From contig DASYDW010000123.1 of NCBI GenBank assembly GCA_036499395.1, positions 165,715 through 229,714 on the forward strand: a stretch of DNA of 64,000 nucleotides. Reading direction: 5' to 3'. The translations under genes and the position numbers were made by a program. The notes under the pieces are model-generated. The model was not told where the DNA came from and made no database searches. It was given only the letters and a program-made list of their open reading frames with translations. The DNA is from Pirellulales bacterium (lineage in GTDB: Bacteria > Planctomycetota > Planctomycetia > Pirellulales > JACPPG01). Position 1 is the first letter of the stretch. Every line of letters begins with the position of its first letter. Below are positions 8,026 through 18,800 of the stretch, piece by piece.

Positions 8026-9504
8026 TTAGTGAGACTTCTGTGCCGCTGGCTGACTTGTGGCGACCCGGACGGGCCGGCCATCGCCGATCGTGCCGCGATA
8101 GTGAACTATGACATCGTCCGTGGGCTTGAGACCGTCGAGCACTTCCATTTGCAAACCGTCATCCTGCCCGATGTCGATCGGCACCAGGGCTGCTTTGCCG
8201 TCGCGCACAATGTAAACCTTGCCTTTCGCATCGGTGGTTTTCCCTACCAAAGCGCTCGCCGGAATCGTGAAAGCCTTCGACGGAGGTGCGAGCTGAATTG
8301 TCGCGCGACCGTACATTCCTTCGCGCAGCCAATCCTTGTCGTTGGGAAGGTCGATCTCAACCCGCATCGTTCGTGTCTGCGGGTTCTCCGAATCAGCAAC
8401 TCGCGACACCTTGCCCGAGAAAAGCTTGCCAGGCAAGGCATCGATCTCGACGGTCGCCTCGTCGCCCACGTTCGTAAACGGCACATCGCGATCGGGAACT
8501 TGCACGACCACGCGAACCACGTCGGTGCGGGCCACGCTCAATAGAGGCGCCTCGCCCCCTTGGTCCGCGGCACGAATAAACGAGCCGGGATGAAATTTGC
8601 GCAGCGTAACCACGCCATCGTATGGCGACTCGATTCGCGTGTAGTCCAGCAGCACTTTTTGCTTGGCCAGCACGGCCTCGGCAACCTGCACGTCGGTTTC
8701 GGCGTGTTGCACATCCGCTTTCGCTTGTGCGATGCGCGCCGCAGCGGCGTCCGCTTCTGCCTTGGATTTTTCCACGGCGGCATGCGCTGCCATTTCGGCG
8801 GCACGAGCGGCTTCCGTCGCATCCTGCTTTTCATCGACCAACCGCTTGTCGATCGACTTGAGCGCGAAGAGTTCTTCCATACGGTGGAACTCTTTTTCGC
8901 GGTAGACTCGCTGCGCTGTCGATCGCACGACCTCGGCTTCCATTTGTTTGACGGTCGCCGTGGCGGCCGCTGCTTCGGCCTGACTGGTCAACACATGGGC
9001 GTGCATCTGGGCCACGACACTCTTCGCGCGCTCGAGCGAGGCAGCCGCCTCCTTCACGTCGCTTTCCAATTCCGGCACACTGATCACGGCCAGCACCTGG
9101 CCGCGCTTGACCCGATCGCCGATGTCAACGTTCTGCTCACCCAGGTATCCGGACGTCTTCGCATACAACTCCGCGTATTGAAACGCATGCACCGATCCTG
9201 GTTGGGTCGTTTTGCGTCCCAAGCCATGCAGCGCAGGTTTCACGACTTCGACGCTCACCGCATCGCCCGGCAGCTCTTCCGTGACTTGTTCCGAGGACGG
9301 CGCGGCTGCGGCACTCTTGTGCGCTGGATCGATGGCCTCGGGAGGTTTTCCATCGGCACGCCAGGCGAATAAAGCCACGGTCACGACGCACGCCAGCGAG
9401 ACGCCCGCGATCAGCCAGGGATGGTGCGGCACCGCCACGATGAAACGCTGCACGACAGCGCTCGCTGATGATCGCTCGAAACGGACCGTACTTTCGGCGC
9501 GCAT
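8026..9504 (-). CDS. RND periplasmic adaptor (membrane fusion protein)
   Basis: 492-residue HlyD/AcrA-type adaptor that joins the pump to the outer-membrane channel. The start is set at ATG 9504, which gives an N-terminal anchor helix (H-P-W-L-I-A-G-V-S-L-A); upstream in-frame codons read as non-coding. Order: anchor, lipoyl-like half with Q-P-G-S-V-H-A-F-Q, a long coiled-coil hairpin of about 150 residues very rich in Ala/Glu/Lys, second lipoyl half (Y-D-G-V-V-T), beta-barrel and membrane-proximal domain ending in D-G-R-P-V-R-V. The hairpin is longer than in AcrA. Same strand and operon as the pump. Confidence 0.9.
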   Translation of the reverse strand: MRAESTVRFERSSASAVVQRFIVAVPHHPWLIAGVSLACVVTVALFAWRADGKPPEAIDPAHKSAAAAPSSEQVTEELPGDAVSVEVVKPALHGLGRKTTQPGSVHAFQYAELYAKTSGYLGEQNVDIGDRVKRGQVLAVISVPELESDVKEAAASLERAKSVVAQMHAHVLTSQAEAAAATATVKQMEAEVVRSTAQRVYREKEFHRMEELFALKSIDKRLVDEKQDATEAARAAEMAAHAAVEKSKAEADAAAARIAQAKADVQHAETDVQVAEAVLAKQKVLLDYTRIESPYDGVVTLRKFHPGSFIRAADQGGEAPLLSVARTDVVRVVVQVPDRDVPFTNVGDEATVEIDALPGKLFSGKVSRVADSENPQTRTMRVEIDLPNDKDWLREGMYGRATIQLAPPSKAFTIPASALVGKTTDAKGKVYIVRDGKAALVPIDIGQDDGLQMEVLDGLKPTDDVIVHYRGTIGDGRPVRVATSQPAAQKSH

Positions 9505-9690
9505 TTTACTCACGATCGTTCTCCGCGGTGGGCTCGTACGTCCCCGGAAAATCCAGAACCACTTCCTATGACACAGGTCGTCAATTGCACCTCGCTCGCG
9601 AGGTATTCGACGCGGATCAGTGCCGGCGCAACAGATTGCTTGCGCAGCCACAAGGAGCGCGAGCAATCACTGAAGCGTTTGAGAAAAGAA

Positions 9691-10053
9691 TCAACAGCGC
9701 AGGGGTAACAGCCGCTGTGATCCGTCGCCTAGAGAGGCAGTTACGTGATCTGCGTGCGAGCGATGCTTCCATCCGCCGGAAAGAGATTTCAAGCGTGTTG
9801 GAACGCCCGAAATTGTCGCGAGATCCTTAGCCGAGGCAGCCGACCTGCGCGTCGAGCCTTTAGCTTGCTCGGCCAGGGCCGCCTGGGCGGCTAGTTCGGC
9901 CGCTGTTTCGGTGCGGCGGGCGCGCTTGGCACGGACGACCGCCCCTGCAGAATTCAGGGGCAGGGGTAGTCGGATCGACATTCCGCAGAGCGCGAAAAAA
10001 ACGGCCACAGCGGTAATCCCTCGCACCAGCGAGCTGGCTCGAATACTCCGCAT
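9691..10053 (-). CDS. Small secreted protein, unknown
   Basis: Possible 120-residue protein between the second TolC-like gene and the adaptor gene on the operon strand. From ATG 10053 it has a basic start, a hydrophobic stretch (G-I-T-A-V-A-V-F-F-A-L-C-G) resembling a signal peptide, then an Ala/Glu-rich stretch. I recognise no family. Codon use is compatible with coding. It could be an accessory part of the efflux operon or a chance frame. Confidence 0.35.
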   Translation of the reverse strand: MRSIRASSLVRGITAVAVFFALCGMSIRLPLPLNSAGAVVRAKRARRTETAAELAAQAALAEQAKGSTRRSAASAKDLATISGVPTRLKSLSGGWKHRSHADHVTASLGDGSQRLLPLRC

Positions 10054-10308
10054 ATGACCGCGCCTCGTTTGCCGATGTCCTAAAAACGCCGGTAAAAACC
10101 GTGTTAGAACTCCCAAAATTCCGGTCGCTAACGATTCCCTAACCACTCAAATCCTAGTTCCAAGCGTATCGCTGGTCAACGCAAGGCACGAAAACGCTTG
10201 GCGTTACGAGTCGGGCAGCAGTTCGCCCGCAACTGGCTTACAGCTTTGATAGGTTCCGCAAATGGGACCAATGTGCGTGTGACCCGGCGCCTGGATTCCG
10301 TTCACGGT

Positions 10309-11856
10309 TTACGGCTCCGCCACAGACGTTTGGGTCGTGTCCGGAACCTCTTGAGGCGGCGTCAGCGGGACAGCCACGATGGGGGGCCAGCCCAGTGCTA
10401 CGAACAATCGAAATTCGGCTTGGTTATAGGCCACGGTGGCGCGAATCAAATCTTCGCGTGCGTTGACCAGCAAATCGATCAAATTCAAAGCTTCGATCGG
10501 CAGGCCTTCGCCACCGCGCGCGCGACGCACTTCTTCGATGAAGCCGATCTCGGCGGTCTGCAGTTGCAATATGGCGTAGTCCACTTCGCGACGGCGCGCC
10601 GCGGTGTCGGCCTGAGCTGCCGCCACTTCTTTCCGGATTTGATTGATCATCCGCACCCGATTCGCCGTGGTTTCGCCCACTTCGGCCCGACGCTGTCGCC
10701 AGCGGGCGACATTTCCCATGCCGGCGTTTTGCAAGGTCCACAGGGCCATCACATCAAAATCGTTTCGGCCCGAGAAGCTGCCATAAACAGGATCCACGAG
10801 CATACTACCGCCGCCGAACGTGCCACTGCTGAACCCCATCGACATCGTGGGCAGCAGCGGCCGCATGCGTTCTTGCCGATAGCGCACTTCGGCGCCGGCG
10901 ACCTCGCTCGAACGCGCCCCCATTTCAGGGCGATAGCGCAATGCCGTTTCGACAAGATTTGACAATTCCTCGCGAGGATTAACGAGCGTCACGATCGCCA
11001 GCGGCCTGTCCGGGGCGCGTAGGGCCACCGCAGGGTTTAGTTGCAGCAATTTCGAGAGCCGGGCCGCGGCCACGGCGATGTCACCCTCGGCCGCCTGAAC
11101 TCGGGCGCGCAGCAAAAGTGCCTCGCTGCGGGCTCGATTGGCGTCGGCCTCGCTCCCTTGCCCCGCTGCGGCAAACGCGAGCGTGGGACGGACGATGTCG
11201 GCCATATCGAATTCGGAATGGCGGAGGGCAGCGAACCAAGCCTCGGCGCCGACCAGTTCCAGGTACTGGGTGCTGACGTCCAACAAAATGGAATTGAACG
11301 TGGCGCGTACGTCAAACTGACTGGCCGCGACAAACTGCCGCGCGGCCAAAGGTTCGTAAACAACGTCTGCGACAGGTGCAAAGATACTCACCGCCGGAAT
11401 GTTCACGGTACCGGCTGCTGCTACCGCCGCACCGCCTCCCACGTACAAAGATGACTGGCCGGGCACCCGAAGTATGTCGCCCGCTGATCCTTCCACCGCC
11501 CCATTGTGCGCGTGAATTGTCGTACCGGCGTTCAGACTCGGCACCGCGATCACACGGGCCTGCAGCAGGTTTGCCAGGCGTTCCTGCACCACCTGCCGCG
11601 TCCAGCCGATGGTCGGGTTCTGCCGCGCGGCCAGTTCCCAGGCTGCCCCCATATCGATCGGCATCACCTCAAGCGGTGTGGGCTGAGTCGACGGATATTC
11701 CTGCGGATTTCCTTGCGCGACGCGCGTCACGACCGGGCTAGGTAGACGAGTCACGACCGGCTTCGATTCTTGTGCCGAGGCAACCGCCAGCAGGCAACCG
11801 AATGAGACCAGCGCGCAGACGCCCCTCCGACACACCGCAAAATAGCGATGCACCAT
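10309..11856 (-). CDS. TolC-like outer-membrane efflux protein (second copy)
   Basis: 515-residue outer-membrane factor that would form the exit duct of the RND system. Start at ATG 11856 gives a clean signal peptide ending A-V-A-S-A. Two TolC repeats follow: alternating long helices rich in Ala/Arg/Glu and short strands, with conserved blocks G-D-I-L-R-V-P-G-Q-S-S-L-Y-V-G and G-S-F-S-G-R-N-D-F-D-V. The same blocks occur in the gene just upstream, so the two are tandem paralogues. It ends in a short Pro/Thr-rich tail (P-L-T-P-P-Q-E-V-P-D-T-T-Q). Confidence 0.88.
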   Translation of the reverse strand: MVHRYFAVCRRGVCALVSFGCLLAVASAQESKPVVTRLPSPVVTRVAQGNPQEYPSTQPTPLEVMPIDMGAAWELAARQNPTIGWTRQVVQERLANLLQARVIAVPSLNAGTTIHAHNGAVEGSAGDILRVPGQSSLYVGGGAAVAAAGTVNIPAVSIFAPVADVVYEPLAARQFVAASQFDVRATFNSILLDVSTQYLELVGAEAWFAALRHSEFDMADIVRPTLAFAAAGQGSEADANRARSEALLLRARVQAAEGDIAVAAARLSKLLQLNPAVALRAPDRPLAIVTLVNPREELSNLVETALRYRPEMGARSSEVAGAEVRYRQERMRPLLPTMSMGFSSGTFGGGSMLVDPVYGSFSGRNDFDVMALWTLQNAGMGNVARWRQRRAEVGETTANRVRMINQIRKEVAAAQADTAARRREVDYAILQLQTAEIGFIEEVRRARGGEGLPIEALNLIDLLVNAREDLIRATVAYNQAEFRLFVALGWPPIVAVPLTPPQEVPDTTQTSVAEP

Positions 11857-11988
11857 CGCAACCAGCGTTTGGGGGGATTGGCGCGACCTCAATTAATAGT
11901 CCCTGTTCGAAGGAGCATGCGAGGCACGTTACTCGAGTGAAGAATTCCCTGCGCGTGCAACGCGTCGAATGCGCCCACTTGACGACAG

Positions 11989-13632
11989 CTACGGCTGAGG
12001 GATTACATCCGCCCGAGGTTGTGGCTGCGCTGCACCCGGTGGCACGGGTTCCGCTTCCGGACCCGAGAGCGGTGGCCCGGGTCGAGCCAACATATCGGCG
12101 CGAGGTTGACCCAAAGCGACGTACAACCGCACCTGGGCTTCGTTGAAGTCCACGATGGAATTCAAATAATCGACGCGAGCTCGGGCCCACAATCGCAGGT
12201 TGTTTAATACCTCGATCGGCAGTCCCGCGTGATTGCGGGTTCGCAGCAGGTCCTCTTGAAAGCCGGCCTGGCCGGTACGCGTGGCCCGTTCGTTTGTGCC
12301 AATCTGCGCGTAACGGGCCATCGACAAGGCGTATGCTTCGGCCACATCGGCCCTTGCTTGATTCAAGACAATCAAGAATCGATAGTCGTTTTGTCCTAGT
12401 CGAGCCCGGGATGCATCGATCAACGCTTTATTGCCTATGCCGAGATTCTGCAAAGTCCAGTAGCCAATGACATCGAAGTCGTTGCGACCACTGAAGCTGC
12501 CGAAGCGAGGGTCTGTGGTGGTCTCGGCAACGATATTGCTGCCGCCGCCGAACGTGCCGGCGCTAAATCCCAAAAACACGTTAGGCGAGAAAGGCAACAG
12601 CCGTGACGCCTGCAGTGACAGGAAGGTCTCGCGAATGGCCGTCCGTCGCTGCGCCAAATCTGGTCGTTGCAGCATGGCCATCGCCACCAGTTCGTTTAAC
12701 GGAATCGGATCCGGAACGAGGGGCGTGGGAACGACCCAACGATCCGTCACATGCAATCGCAACGAGGGATCGAGATTCAGAACCTGGCAGAGCCGGGCCG
12801 AGGCGACCAGGATTCTTCCCTCTGCCGCGAATACATCAACCTGTCGCTGCGCCAGCTCCGTAGCGGCTCGTTCGGCATCCGCCTGGCGCCCTTCACCGAC
12901 CTTGGCGAAGGCTGCTGTAAGGTCGGCCACCTGCGCCGTGTCGTCGCGGATTTGCACATAAACGGCCCGCAATCCTTCGGCGCGCATCAACTCGTAGTAG
13001 GCCGTCCCCACGGCTCCGAGGACATCGTTGTTTGTCTGCCGATTGGCGAAATCTTGCTCGCGTACCACCTGCCGCGCAACGAGAATTCCGAAAATGGTGT
13101 TCGAGACATTGAGATTCCAAACAACGCCGGGAATGTTCACCGTCCCTGAACCGACCGCGTTGGCGCCGGCACCCACATACAGCGAGCTGCGACTGACGCG
13201 CAGAATGTCGCCCGCCGACTCCTGCAAGCTGCCGGAATGCGAATCGAAGTTCGAGCCAAGGTTCAGGTCGGGCAGCAACTGCGCCGCGGCCAACTGACGC
13301 AACGCCACGGCTTCGACAACGCGCTGCCGCGCCAGAAACAGATCCGGATTGCGCAGGCCGGCCAACCGAACAGCAACCGGAAGATCAATCGGAGCGAACT
13401 CCTCTGTCAGCAGTGAATTCTGTCGCCCAACGATCCCTTCGACGATCGCTGTGCCTTTCGGAGGGGCGATTGTCTCGCCCTCCGAAGCTTGGGCAGCGCC
13501 GACAAGGCGAACCACGGGCGTCGGCGTCACTCCCCACGCAGGCATCGGGGCTAGCCAACCGAGCACCGCGATCGCTACGGCCAATGATCGCGCGAGCCGG
13601 CTGCCATGCTGCGCCACACAAAAGCTTGGCAT
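11989..13632 (-). CDS. TolC-like outer-membrane efflux protein (first copy)
   Basis: About 547 residues; first gene of the efflux operon. Start at ATG 13632 gives a signal peptide ending W-L-A-P-M-P-A-W-G; ATG 13671 is an alternative. It shares G-D-I-L-R-V-S-R-S-S-L-Y-V-G, F-S-A-G-T-F-G-G-G-S and G-S-F-S-G-R-N-D-F-D-V with its tandem neighbour but carries its own Pro-rich C-terminal tail (P-G-P-P-L-S-G-P-E-A-E-P-V-P-P-G). Two outer-membrane factors for one pump suggests heteromeric channels or alternative partners. Confidence 0.86.
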   Translation of the reverse strand: MPSFCVAQHGSRLARSLAVAIAVLGWLAPMPAWGVTPTPVVRLVGAAQASEGETIAPPKGTAIVEGIVGRQNSLLTEEFAPIDLPVAVRLAGLRNPDLFLARQRVVEAVALRQLAAAQLLPDLNLGSNFDSHSGSLQESAGDILRVSRSSLYVGAGANAVGSGTVNIPGVVWNLNVSNTIFGILVARQVVREQDFANRQTNNDVLGAVGTAYYELMRAEGLRAVYVQIRDDTAQVADLTAAFAKVGEGRQADAERAATELAQRQVDVFAAEGRILVASARLCQVLNLDPSLRLHVTDRWVVPTPLVPDPIPLNELVAMAMLQRPDLAQRRTAIRETFLSLQASRLLPFSPNVFLGFSAGTFGGGSNIVAETTTDPRFGSFSGRNDFDVIGYWTLQNLGIGNKALIDASRARLGQNDYRFLIVLNQARADVAEAYALSMARYAQIGTNERATRTGQAGFQEDLLRTRNHAGLPIEVLNNLRLWARARVDYLNSIVDFNEAQVRLYVALGQPRADMLARPGPPLSGPEAEPVPPGAAQPQPRADVIPQP

Positions 13633-13888
13633 ATGTGTCTTCGTAAACCTAGGAGTAATCAATCCTTTCATGCACATCGGATCGATCCGCATACCCTGGC
13701 CACGGCAGCCGTAATGGACGGAACAGTTACTACAACCGCTATCGATTCGAAGAGAATGCAGAGACTGCGATGACTTTCTCGTCGCTAGCATGTCAACCTG
13801 TCGCGGTAGAGCGACGACACGTCGGATGCTGAGGAAAAGAGGCGTCTGGCCAGATAGATTGCCAGCGCGGCGCGAGTCTGGAAGACGC

Positions 13889-14251
13889 TTACCGGCGCGA
13901 AGCAGCCGCGGCTTTGGGGCGGGGCCGTGCCGGAAGGGGTTCTTTCACCGGCATCGCCGTGGTGCCGCGCTTCGCGCGCACCGTGGCTCGCGGCGCATCC
14001 ATGAAACCTGGTGGGCGGCGGCGCCCCTTGCTTTCCAGCTTCCATTCCAACAGGTCGGCCAGCTTGTCTACCGCCTTCAGCGTCAGGCCACGCTGCCCCG
14101 ACATAAAGCGTGACAACGTGGCCTCGCTAATCCCCGTGCGCTTGGCGAGTTGATAGCGAGTCAGGCCGCAACCATTAATTGCACGGCGCAACTGCTCGCT
14201 GAAATTTCGCCTGCGGTATGTGCTTTTGGGCATACAGAGATCGTGGTTCAT
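13889..14251 (-). CDS. XRE-family HTH regulator
   Basis: About 120 residues. The Cro/C1-type HTH is clear: L-T-R-Y-Q-L-A-K-R-T-G-I-S-E-A-T-L-S-R-F (about residues 30-49), then a basic linker and an Arg/Lys/Pro/Ala-rich tail without recognisable domain. Several in-frame starts exist (14278, 14251, 14233). A perfect palindrome at 14287-14301 lies 36 bases upstream and is a good autoregulatory operator. It follows the ceramidase-like gene on the same strand. Targets are unknown. Confidence 0.75.
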   Translation of the reverse strand: MNHDLCMPKSTYRRRNFSEQLRRAINGCGLTRYQLAKRTGISEATLSRFMSGQRGLTLKAVDKLADLLEWKLESKGRRRPPGFMDAPRATVRAKRGTTAMPVKEPLPARPRPKAAAASRR

Positions 14252-14286
14252 GCTTCCCATTTTGTCAAGCATGCCCACCGCCTACG

Positions 14287-14301
14287 AAAAGGTCACCTTT
14301 T
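14287..14301. promoter_or_regulatory. Palindromic operator upstream of the XRE gene
   Basis: AAAAGGT-C-ACCTTTT, a perfect 7+1+7 dyad that overlaps the stop codon of the ceramidase-like gene and sits just before the XRE gene. Size and symmetry suit a Cro/C1-type dimer. Confidence 0.5.
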
Positions 14302-15829
14302 AGTCCAATTCGGGCGGCAGCTTGCCGTAAGCCCACGGCTGGCCGGTGAACGCGGGCAACGCCGGCGGCTGCGGGATCGCCCCCGGCGCGAGCTGCGAGG
14401 TCAGATCGATCGCCGCGTCAGCGATTTTTCGCCCGGCGGCCGGCTCGAGATTCGTATAGCTGGTCAAGCGTGTCTCGTACCCGCCGCCGCGCGGGCCGAG
14501 CGCCTCTTCGGTCGGCACATACCCCACGCAATCATTGGCTAGTGACACGGGAAAGGTAAATGGAAATCGGCTGCCGGCTTTGATATCGAGCCCGTACTGG
14601 CAAAAGTATTCGGCCGGGCAGGATACAAACACGGCCGGTCCGACCTGAATTGCCTGCACTTCGACCGGGGCGATCGGCTCGCGCGCCAGACGCGCGTCGA
14701 GCAGTACGATCTCCTTAGCGAACGTCCACTCGGTCGTGTCGACTTTCTGCGGATCCCCGGCCAACACTTCGCGCGCTCGCGCCAGACGTTCCGGGCGCGG
14801 TTTGCGTCGCGGAATCTGCAGAGTGCGCGTCTCGCAATTAACCGGCACGAGCGCCCCGGCTCCTTGCTCCATCGCCAGCAAGACCTTCAGCGCCTCGGCC
14901 CCCACACGCCCGCCGACGAATCGCGCCGAGACCTCACCGAATTGCTTGATCGCGAACGGGCTGCGATTGTCGACCTGCGTCACATCGCCCGCCATGCCCG
15001 GCACGAACACGACGATCGCCTCGTCCCCCATCAGTCCGCGGATCGTTTTTTCGATGTAGTGAATGTAATCGGCCGAGATGCCGCCGGGACCGGTGGTTGC
15101 ATGACAACAGAAGTTCACGATGCAGCCAAGAAGTTTTCCGTCGTCGCTCCAGGCTCCCAAAACTCCAACTTGCGGATCGATCGGGCCGGCCGGCTCGAGG
15201 ATGTCGGGGTTTCCCTGACCCGGGTGCGTCATTGTCAGCCCACCGGCCATGCGAAAGCGTCGATTGAACGCAACTTTGTCCTCGATTCCCATGCCCACGC
15301 CGCATCGCGCCGGGACCTTACTGCTGTCGGCAGCAACCACGGCATCGATGAGAGCCTGTTCGACGCGCCGCAAGTATTCAGCGTTGGCCATCGACGACTT
15401 TTCATAGGCCAGCGTTTTCACTTGCTCCGAAGCCTGGTCGAACTCGCCCGGCAGGATCATCCCGGTTGGGCCAGCCGAGTGCGAATGAGATGCCGCGATC
15501 ATTACCGCCTCGGGCGGGATGCCGCATTTTTCTTGAATCGCCTTGCGAGCCGCATCGACGTTCACACGCCGGATCAGCAAGGCGTCGATGCCAACGATCG
15601 CGACACGCTTCGCACTGTCGTCGAATACGCTAGCGCGTACCTTGCATGAATCGTGCTTCATGCGATGAAATGCTTTGCCGTATCCGCCCGGCTGCTCCAT
15701 GCCAATGTCGGGCGTAATGTCTCGTTCGGCAAAACCAGCCTTGAACGGCGCTGCCTCGGCCGCGAATCCTATCGACGCCGTGCCGAACAAGTAGGCCCAG
15801 GCAATCACAACACATTTGGCTCGGCTCAT
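14300..15829 (-). CDS. Exported protein with neutral/alkaline ceramidase-like N-terminal domain
   Basis: 509 residues with a signal peptide (cleavage near G-F-A-A-E-A-A). The first 250 residues follow the N-terminal domain of neutral/alkaline non-lysosomal ceramidases: F-A-E-R-D-I-T-P early, then I-A-A-S-H-S-H-S-A-G-P-T-G (the zinc-ligand/active region) and C-C-H-A-T-T-G-P-G-G. The dedicated C-terminal Ig-like domain of true ceramidases is not evident, so the substrate is open; in planctomycetes this family usually sits with uncharacterised catabolic genes. Strong start: AAGGAAGG eight bases before ATG 15829. Third gene of a same-strand trio with the dehydrogenase and the oxidoreductase. Confidence 0.8.
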   Translation of the reverse strand: MSRAKCVVIAWAYLFGTASIGFAAEAAPFKAGFAERDITPDIGMEQPGGYGKAFHRMKHDSCKVRASVFDDSAKRVAIVGIDALLIRRVNVDAARKAIQEKCGIPPEAVMIAASHSHSAGPTGMILPGEFDQASEQVKTLAYEKSSMANAEYLRRVEQALIDAVVAADSSKVPARCGVGMGIEDKVAFNRRFRMAGGLTMTHPGQGNPDILEPAGPIDPQVGVLGAWSDDGKLLGCIVNFCCHATTGPGGISADYIHYIEKTIRGLMGDEAIVVFVPGMAGDVTQVDNRSPFAIKQFGEVSARFVGGRVGAEALKVLLAMEQGAGALVPVNCETRTLQIPRRKPRPERLARAREVLAGDPQKVDTTEWTFAKEIVLLDARLAREPIAPVEVQAIQVGPAVFVSCPAEYFCQYGLDIKAGSRFPFTFPVSLANDCVGYVPTEEALGPRGGGYETRLTSYTNLEPAAGRKIADAAIDLTSQLAPGAIPQPPALPAFTGQPWAYGKLPPELD

Positions 15830-15870
15830 GGCATTACACCTTCCTTCTGAACGTGGCTATCCGCTGTCGC

Positions 15871-18800
15871 TTATTGGGGACCGGCAATACCGCCCACCGT
15901 TGATGGTCCGCTCTCCCCCTTCAAATACGCGAGCAGGTCCGCCAGTTCCTGACGGTTCATTGCTTTCTCGAATTCCTGTGGCATCAGCGACAGCTTGCTC
16001 GCCAAAAGAATCTCGATATCGCTGCGGAGCACCGTCTCTTCCTTACCCAGTGGCTGGCGCAACGTAATGCTGACAGGCGTTTCACTGGCCAGCAATCCTG
16101 TCAGCGTGCGACCATCCTTGGTTTCGACCGTGTAGGCGGCGAAGCCTTGCGTGATTTCATGCTCGGGAACGACGATGTGCAACAGGATCGTTTCCTTCGG
16201 CTGATTGCGGATGCCAAACAGATCAGGGCCGACGGCAAAACCTTCGCGATCGAGGCGATGGCAGTTCGCGCAATGCTTCTTGAAAACCACGCGGCCATTG
16301 CCGACGTCCGGCGTCAGACTCAATGCGGCTTTGCAGTCGTCGTAGACGCGGCCACGATCGGTCGCAGTGTTAAGCCCGAACATTTTCGCCGCTCGCTCCC
16401 GAATGATCGGATCGCTGTGCTCGGTCAGTTGCTTACGGCGCAGCGAATCGACCGCCCCCGCCGGCACCGCCCCTGCTTCGATGGCCTGGAGCAGCCCGGG
16501 CAAATGCGATTTATTCGAGAACATCGTGGCCAGCACCTCTTCGCGCACTGCCGGCGAGTAAACGGCGAATCGGTCGGCCGACAGCAAGGCCGCGCTGATC
16601 GGCTCGTGTTGCATTCCCCCTAGCGCATGCACGGCCGCGGCCTGCATCTCGACGGGCTGCGCGGGATCAACAAGCGCGAGCAATGTGTCACCGACTTTGG
16701 GAAAATCCCAATGCCCCAATAACGCAATAGCTGTCTTGCGTGACGCGCTGTCGCTCGTCGTATCGGTCGCGACGACGACCGCGTCGTCAACGAGCGCCGT
16801 GAGTTGTTCGCGCAACCGTTTGCTGGTGGTATCGTCGTCACTCAACACACTCGTCAGAACCGAACTTGAGCCGCGACTGGCCGTTCGACTGCGGAGCGCG
16901 TCGGCCATGCCCGTAATTATTGCGGCTCGCTCGGTCGTCGTCCTTTTGGAATCTAGAATCTGCGCGAGCACCGCGGACCACGCCTCCACGGGTTGGCTGG
17001 CGCCGAGCAAACGGCCCAACTCTCCACATAACTGCTCGATATCCTGACCGTCCCCTGACTGTTCCGCCAACAATTCGTGGAGGAAGGCCCGTTCACGTCC
17101 CGCGATCGAACTAAACACGGCCGCCCTCAGCCAGCGGTCCTCCGCATCGCGCACTGCAAGATGCGCGAGTGCTGGAATCATCGTGGCATCGCCGGCGGCG
17201 CCCAGCGTCAGCGCCCACTGAAATCGCACGCGCGGGTCGGCATCTTCTGCAAGCGGCCGAATCGCGTCGACAAGCGCGTGGGAACCGACAAAACGTCCCT
17301 CGGCCAACTGCAAAGCTTGTTCGCGAACCGCCGGACTTTTGTCGGCTAACGCGTGAGTGATCGTTGCGTCGTCAAGCTTGTGGCGAGCTTCGAGCAACCT
17401 CAGCACGCGAATCAATCCAGCGTCCGAGAGCTTTTCGTCGGTCAACACTGGCAAAAGCATTGTCTGCCGCGTCGGATCCTCGGCGAGCAGCAATCGCTGC
17501 CCTAGATCACGTGCCCACGCACCGTCGGCCTTCAGCAAGTCAACAGCCGAGGCCCCGCCTTTTACCAAACGCAGCACTAATCGTTGTTTTTCACTCAAAT
17601 CGCGTCGCGTCAGCCCGGCATCGACCACGCGCCAAATACGTCCCATGCCGCGGCCACTGTCGAAGTCGGTCCGTTTGCGGATTTCGGCCGGCAGGTAGTC
17701 GGGATGCTCGATCGTCTTGCGATACATGTCGCAGATGTACAGCGCCTCGTCCGGGCCGGATGTCAGAAACACGGGTCGGAACCAATTGTCGGTGCTCGCC
17801 AGAAACTCGCGACCCGCGAGTGCAGGCTGCGCCGTGAACGTGGCGCCGCGCGGCGTCAACTTGTCGAAATGCACCAGGTTACCGGTCGGATCGCAACTGA
17901 ACGCGCCGCCGGCGTACAACGCAGGCAGGCTGCCATCGCGCCATACGAAGACCCCGCACGCGGCGGTGAACGTGCCCGCATGAGAATCGGCGGTGGTCAC
18001 GTTCGCGCTAATTGGAAATAGCCGGGCGCCCTGGCCATGTCCGGCTAGTGGCTCGGGCGTGAGATCGGTCGGGCAATTCTCCACTGTTTCCGAAAACGCC
18101 AGATGCAGATTGCGGCGCAAGTAGCGTGAAGGCAGCACCACATGCTGTACCGGCACGCGGTTGTAACAAATGAATCGCCGGCCGGCGTCGTCAAAGCACA
18201 GGCCGTACTGCCCGCCACCATCGCACGATTCGTACTCGCTCAGGTCGGGTCGAAAGCGAAAGTCGCTGCGACCAAACTTGATCAGTGGTCGCACAGGATG
18301 AGCGGGGCAGGTAATGTTGCCGCCGGTGAGTCCGCTGGTCACATAGATCCAATTGTCGACGCCGAGCGTGGGATGGCTGACGCGCAGCTGCGTGCTTCCG
18401 GCGGTCGAGAATCCGGTGAACCAGACGTGACGCTGGTCCGCGCGGCCATCGCCATCGGTATCTCTTAAAAACAGAATCTCGGGAGCGCAGGTGACGATCA
18501 CTCCGTCGCGCCACGGCATAACGCCATTGGGGAACGTCAGGTCGGTAGCAAAATCGGTACGCTGATCGAATCGCCCATCACCGTCGGTATCCGCGAGCCG
18601 GGCAATGCGCCCCAGCGGTGGCTCGCCCGCCGGGGGCCCGTTCGGATATCCGCGATTCTCGGCGACGTAAAGAAAGCCCTGCTCATCGAAGGCGATTGCC
18701 ACAGGGCTATCGACCAGAGGCTCGGACGCCACCAGTTCGACGCGCAACTGCCCGGCAACTGCAAACGACTGTAGCGCCTGCGGGGGAGATAACGGTCCGT

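Noticed and set aside
8560..9372. 270-codon plus-strand frame rich in His/Arg/Phe
   Set aside because: Antisense of the coiled coil in the adaptor protein.
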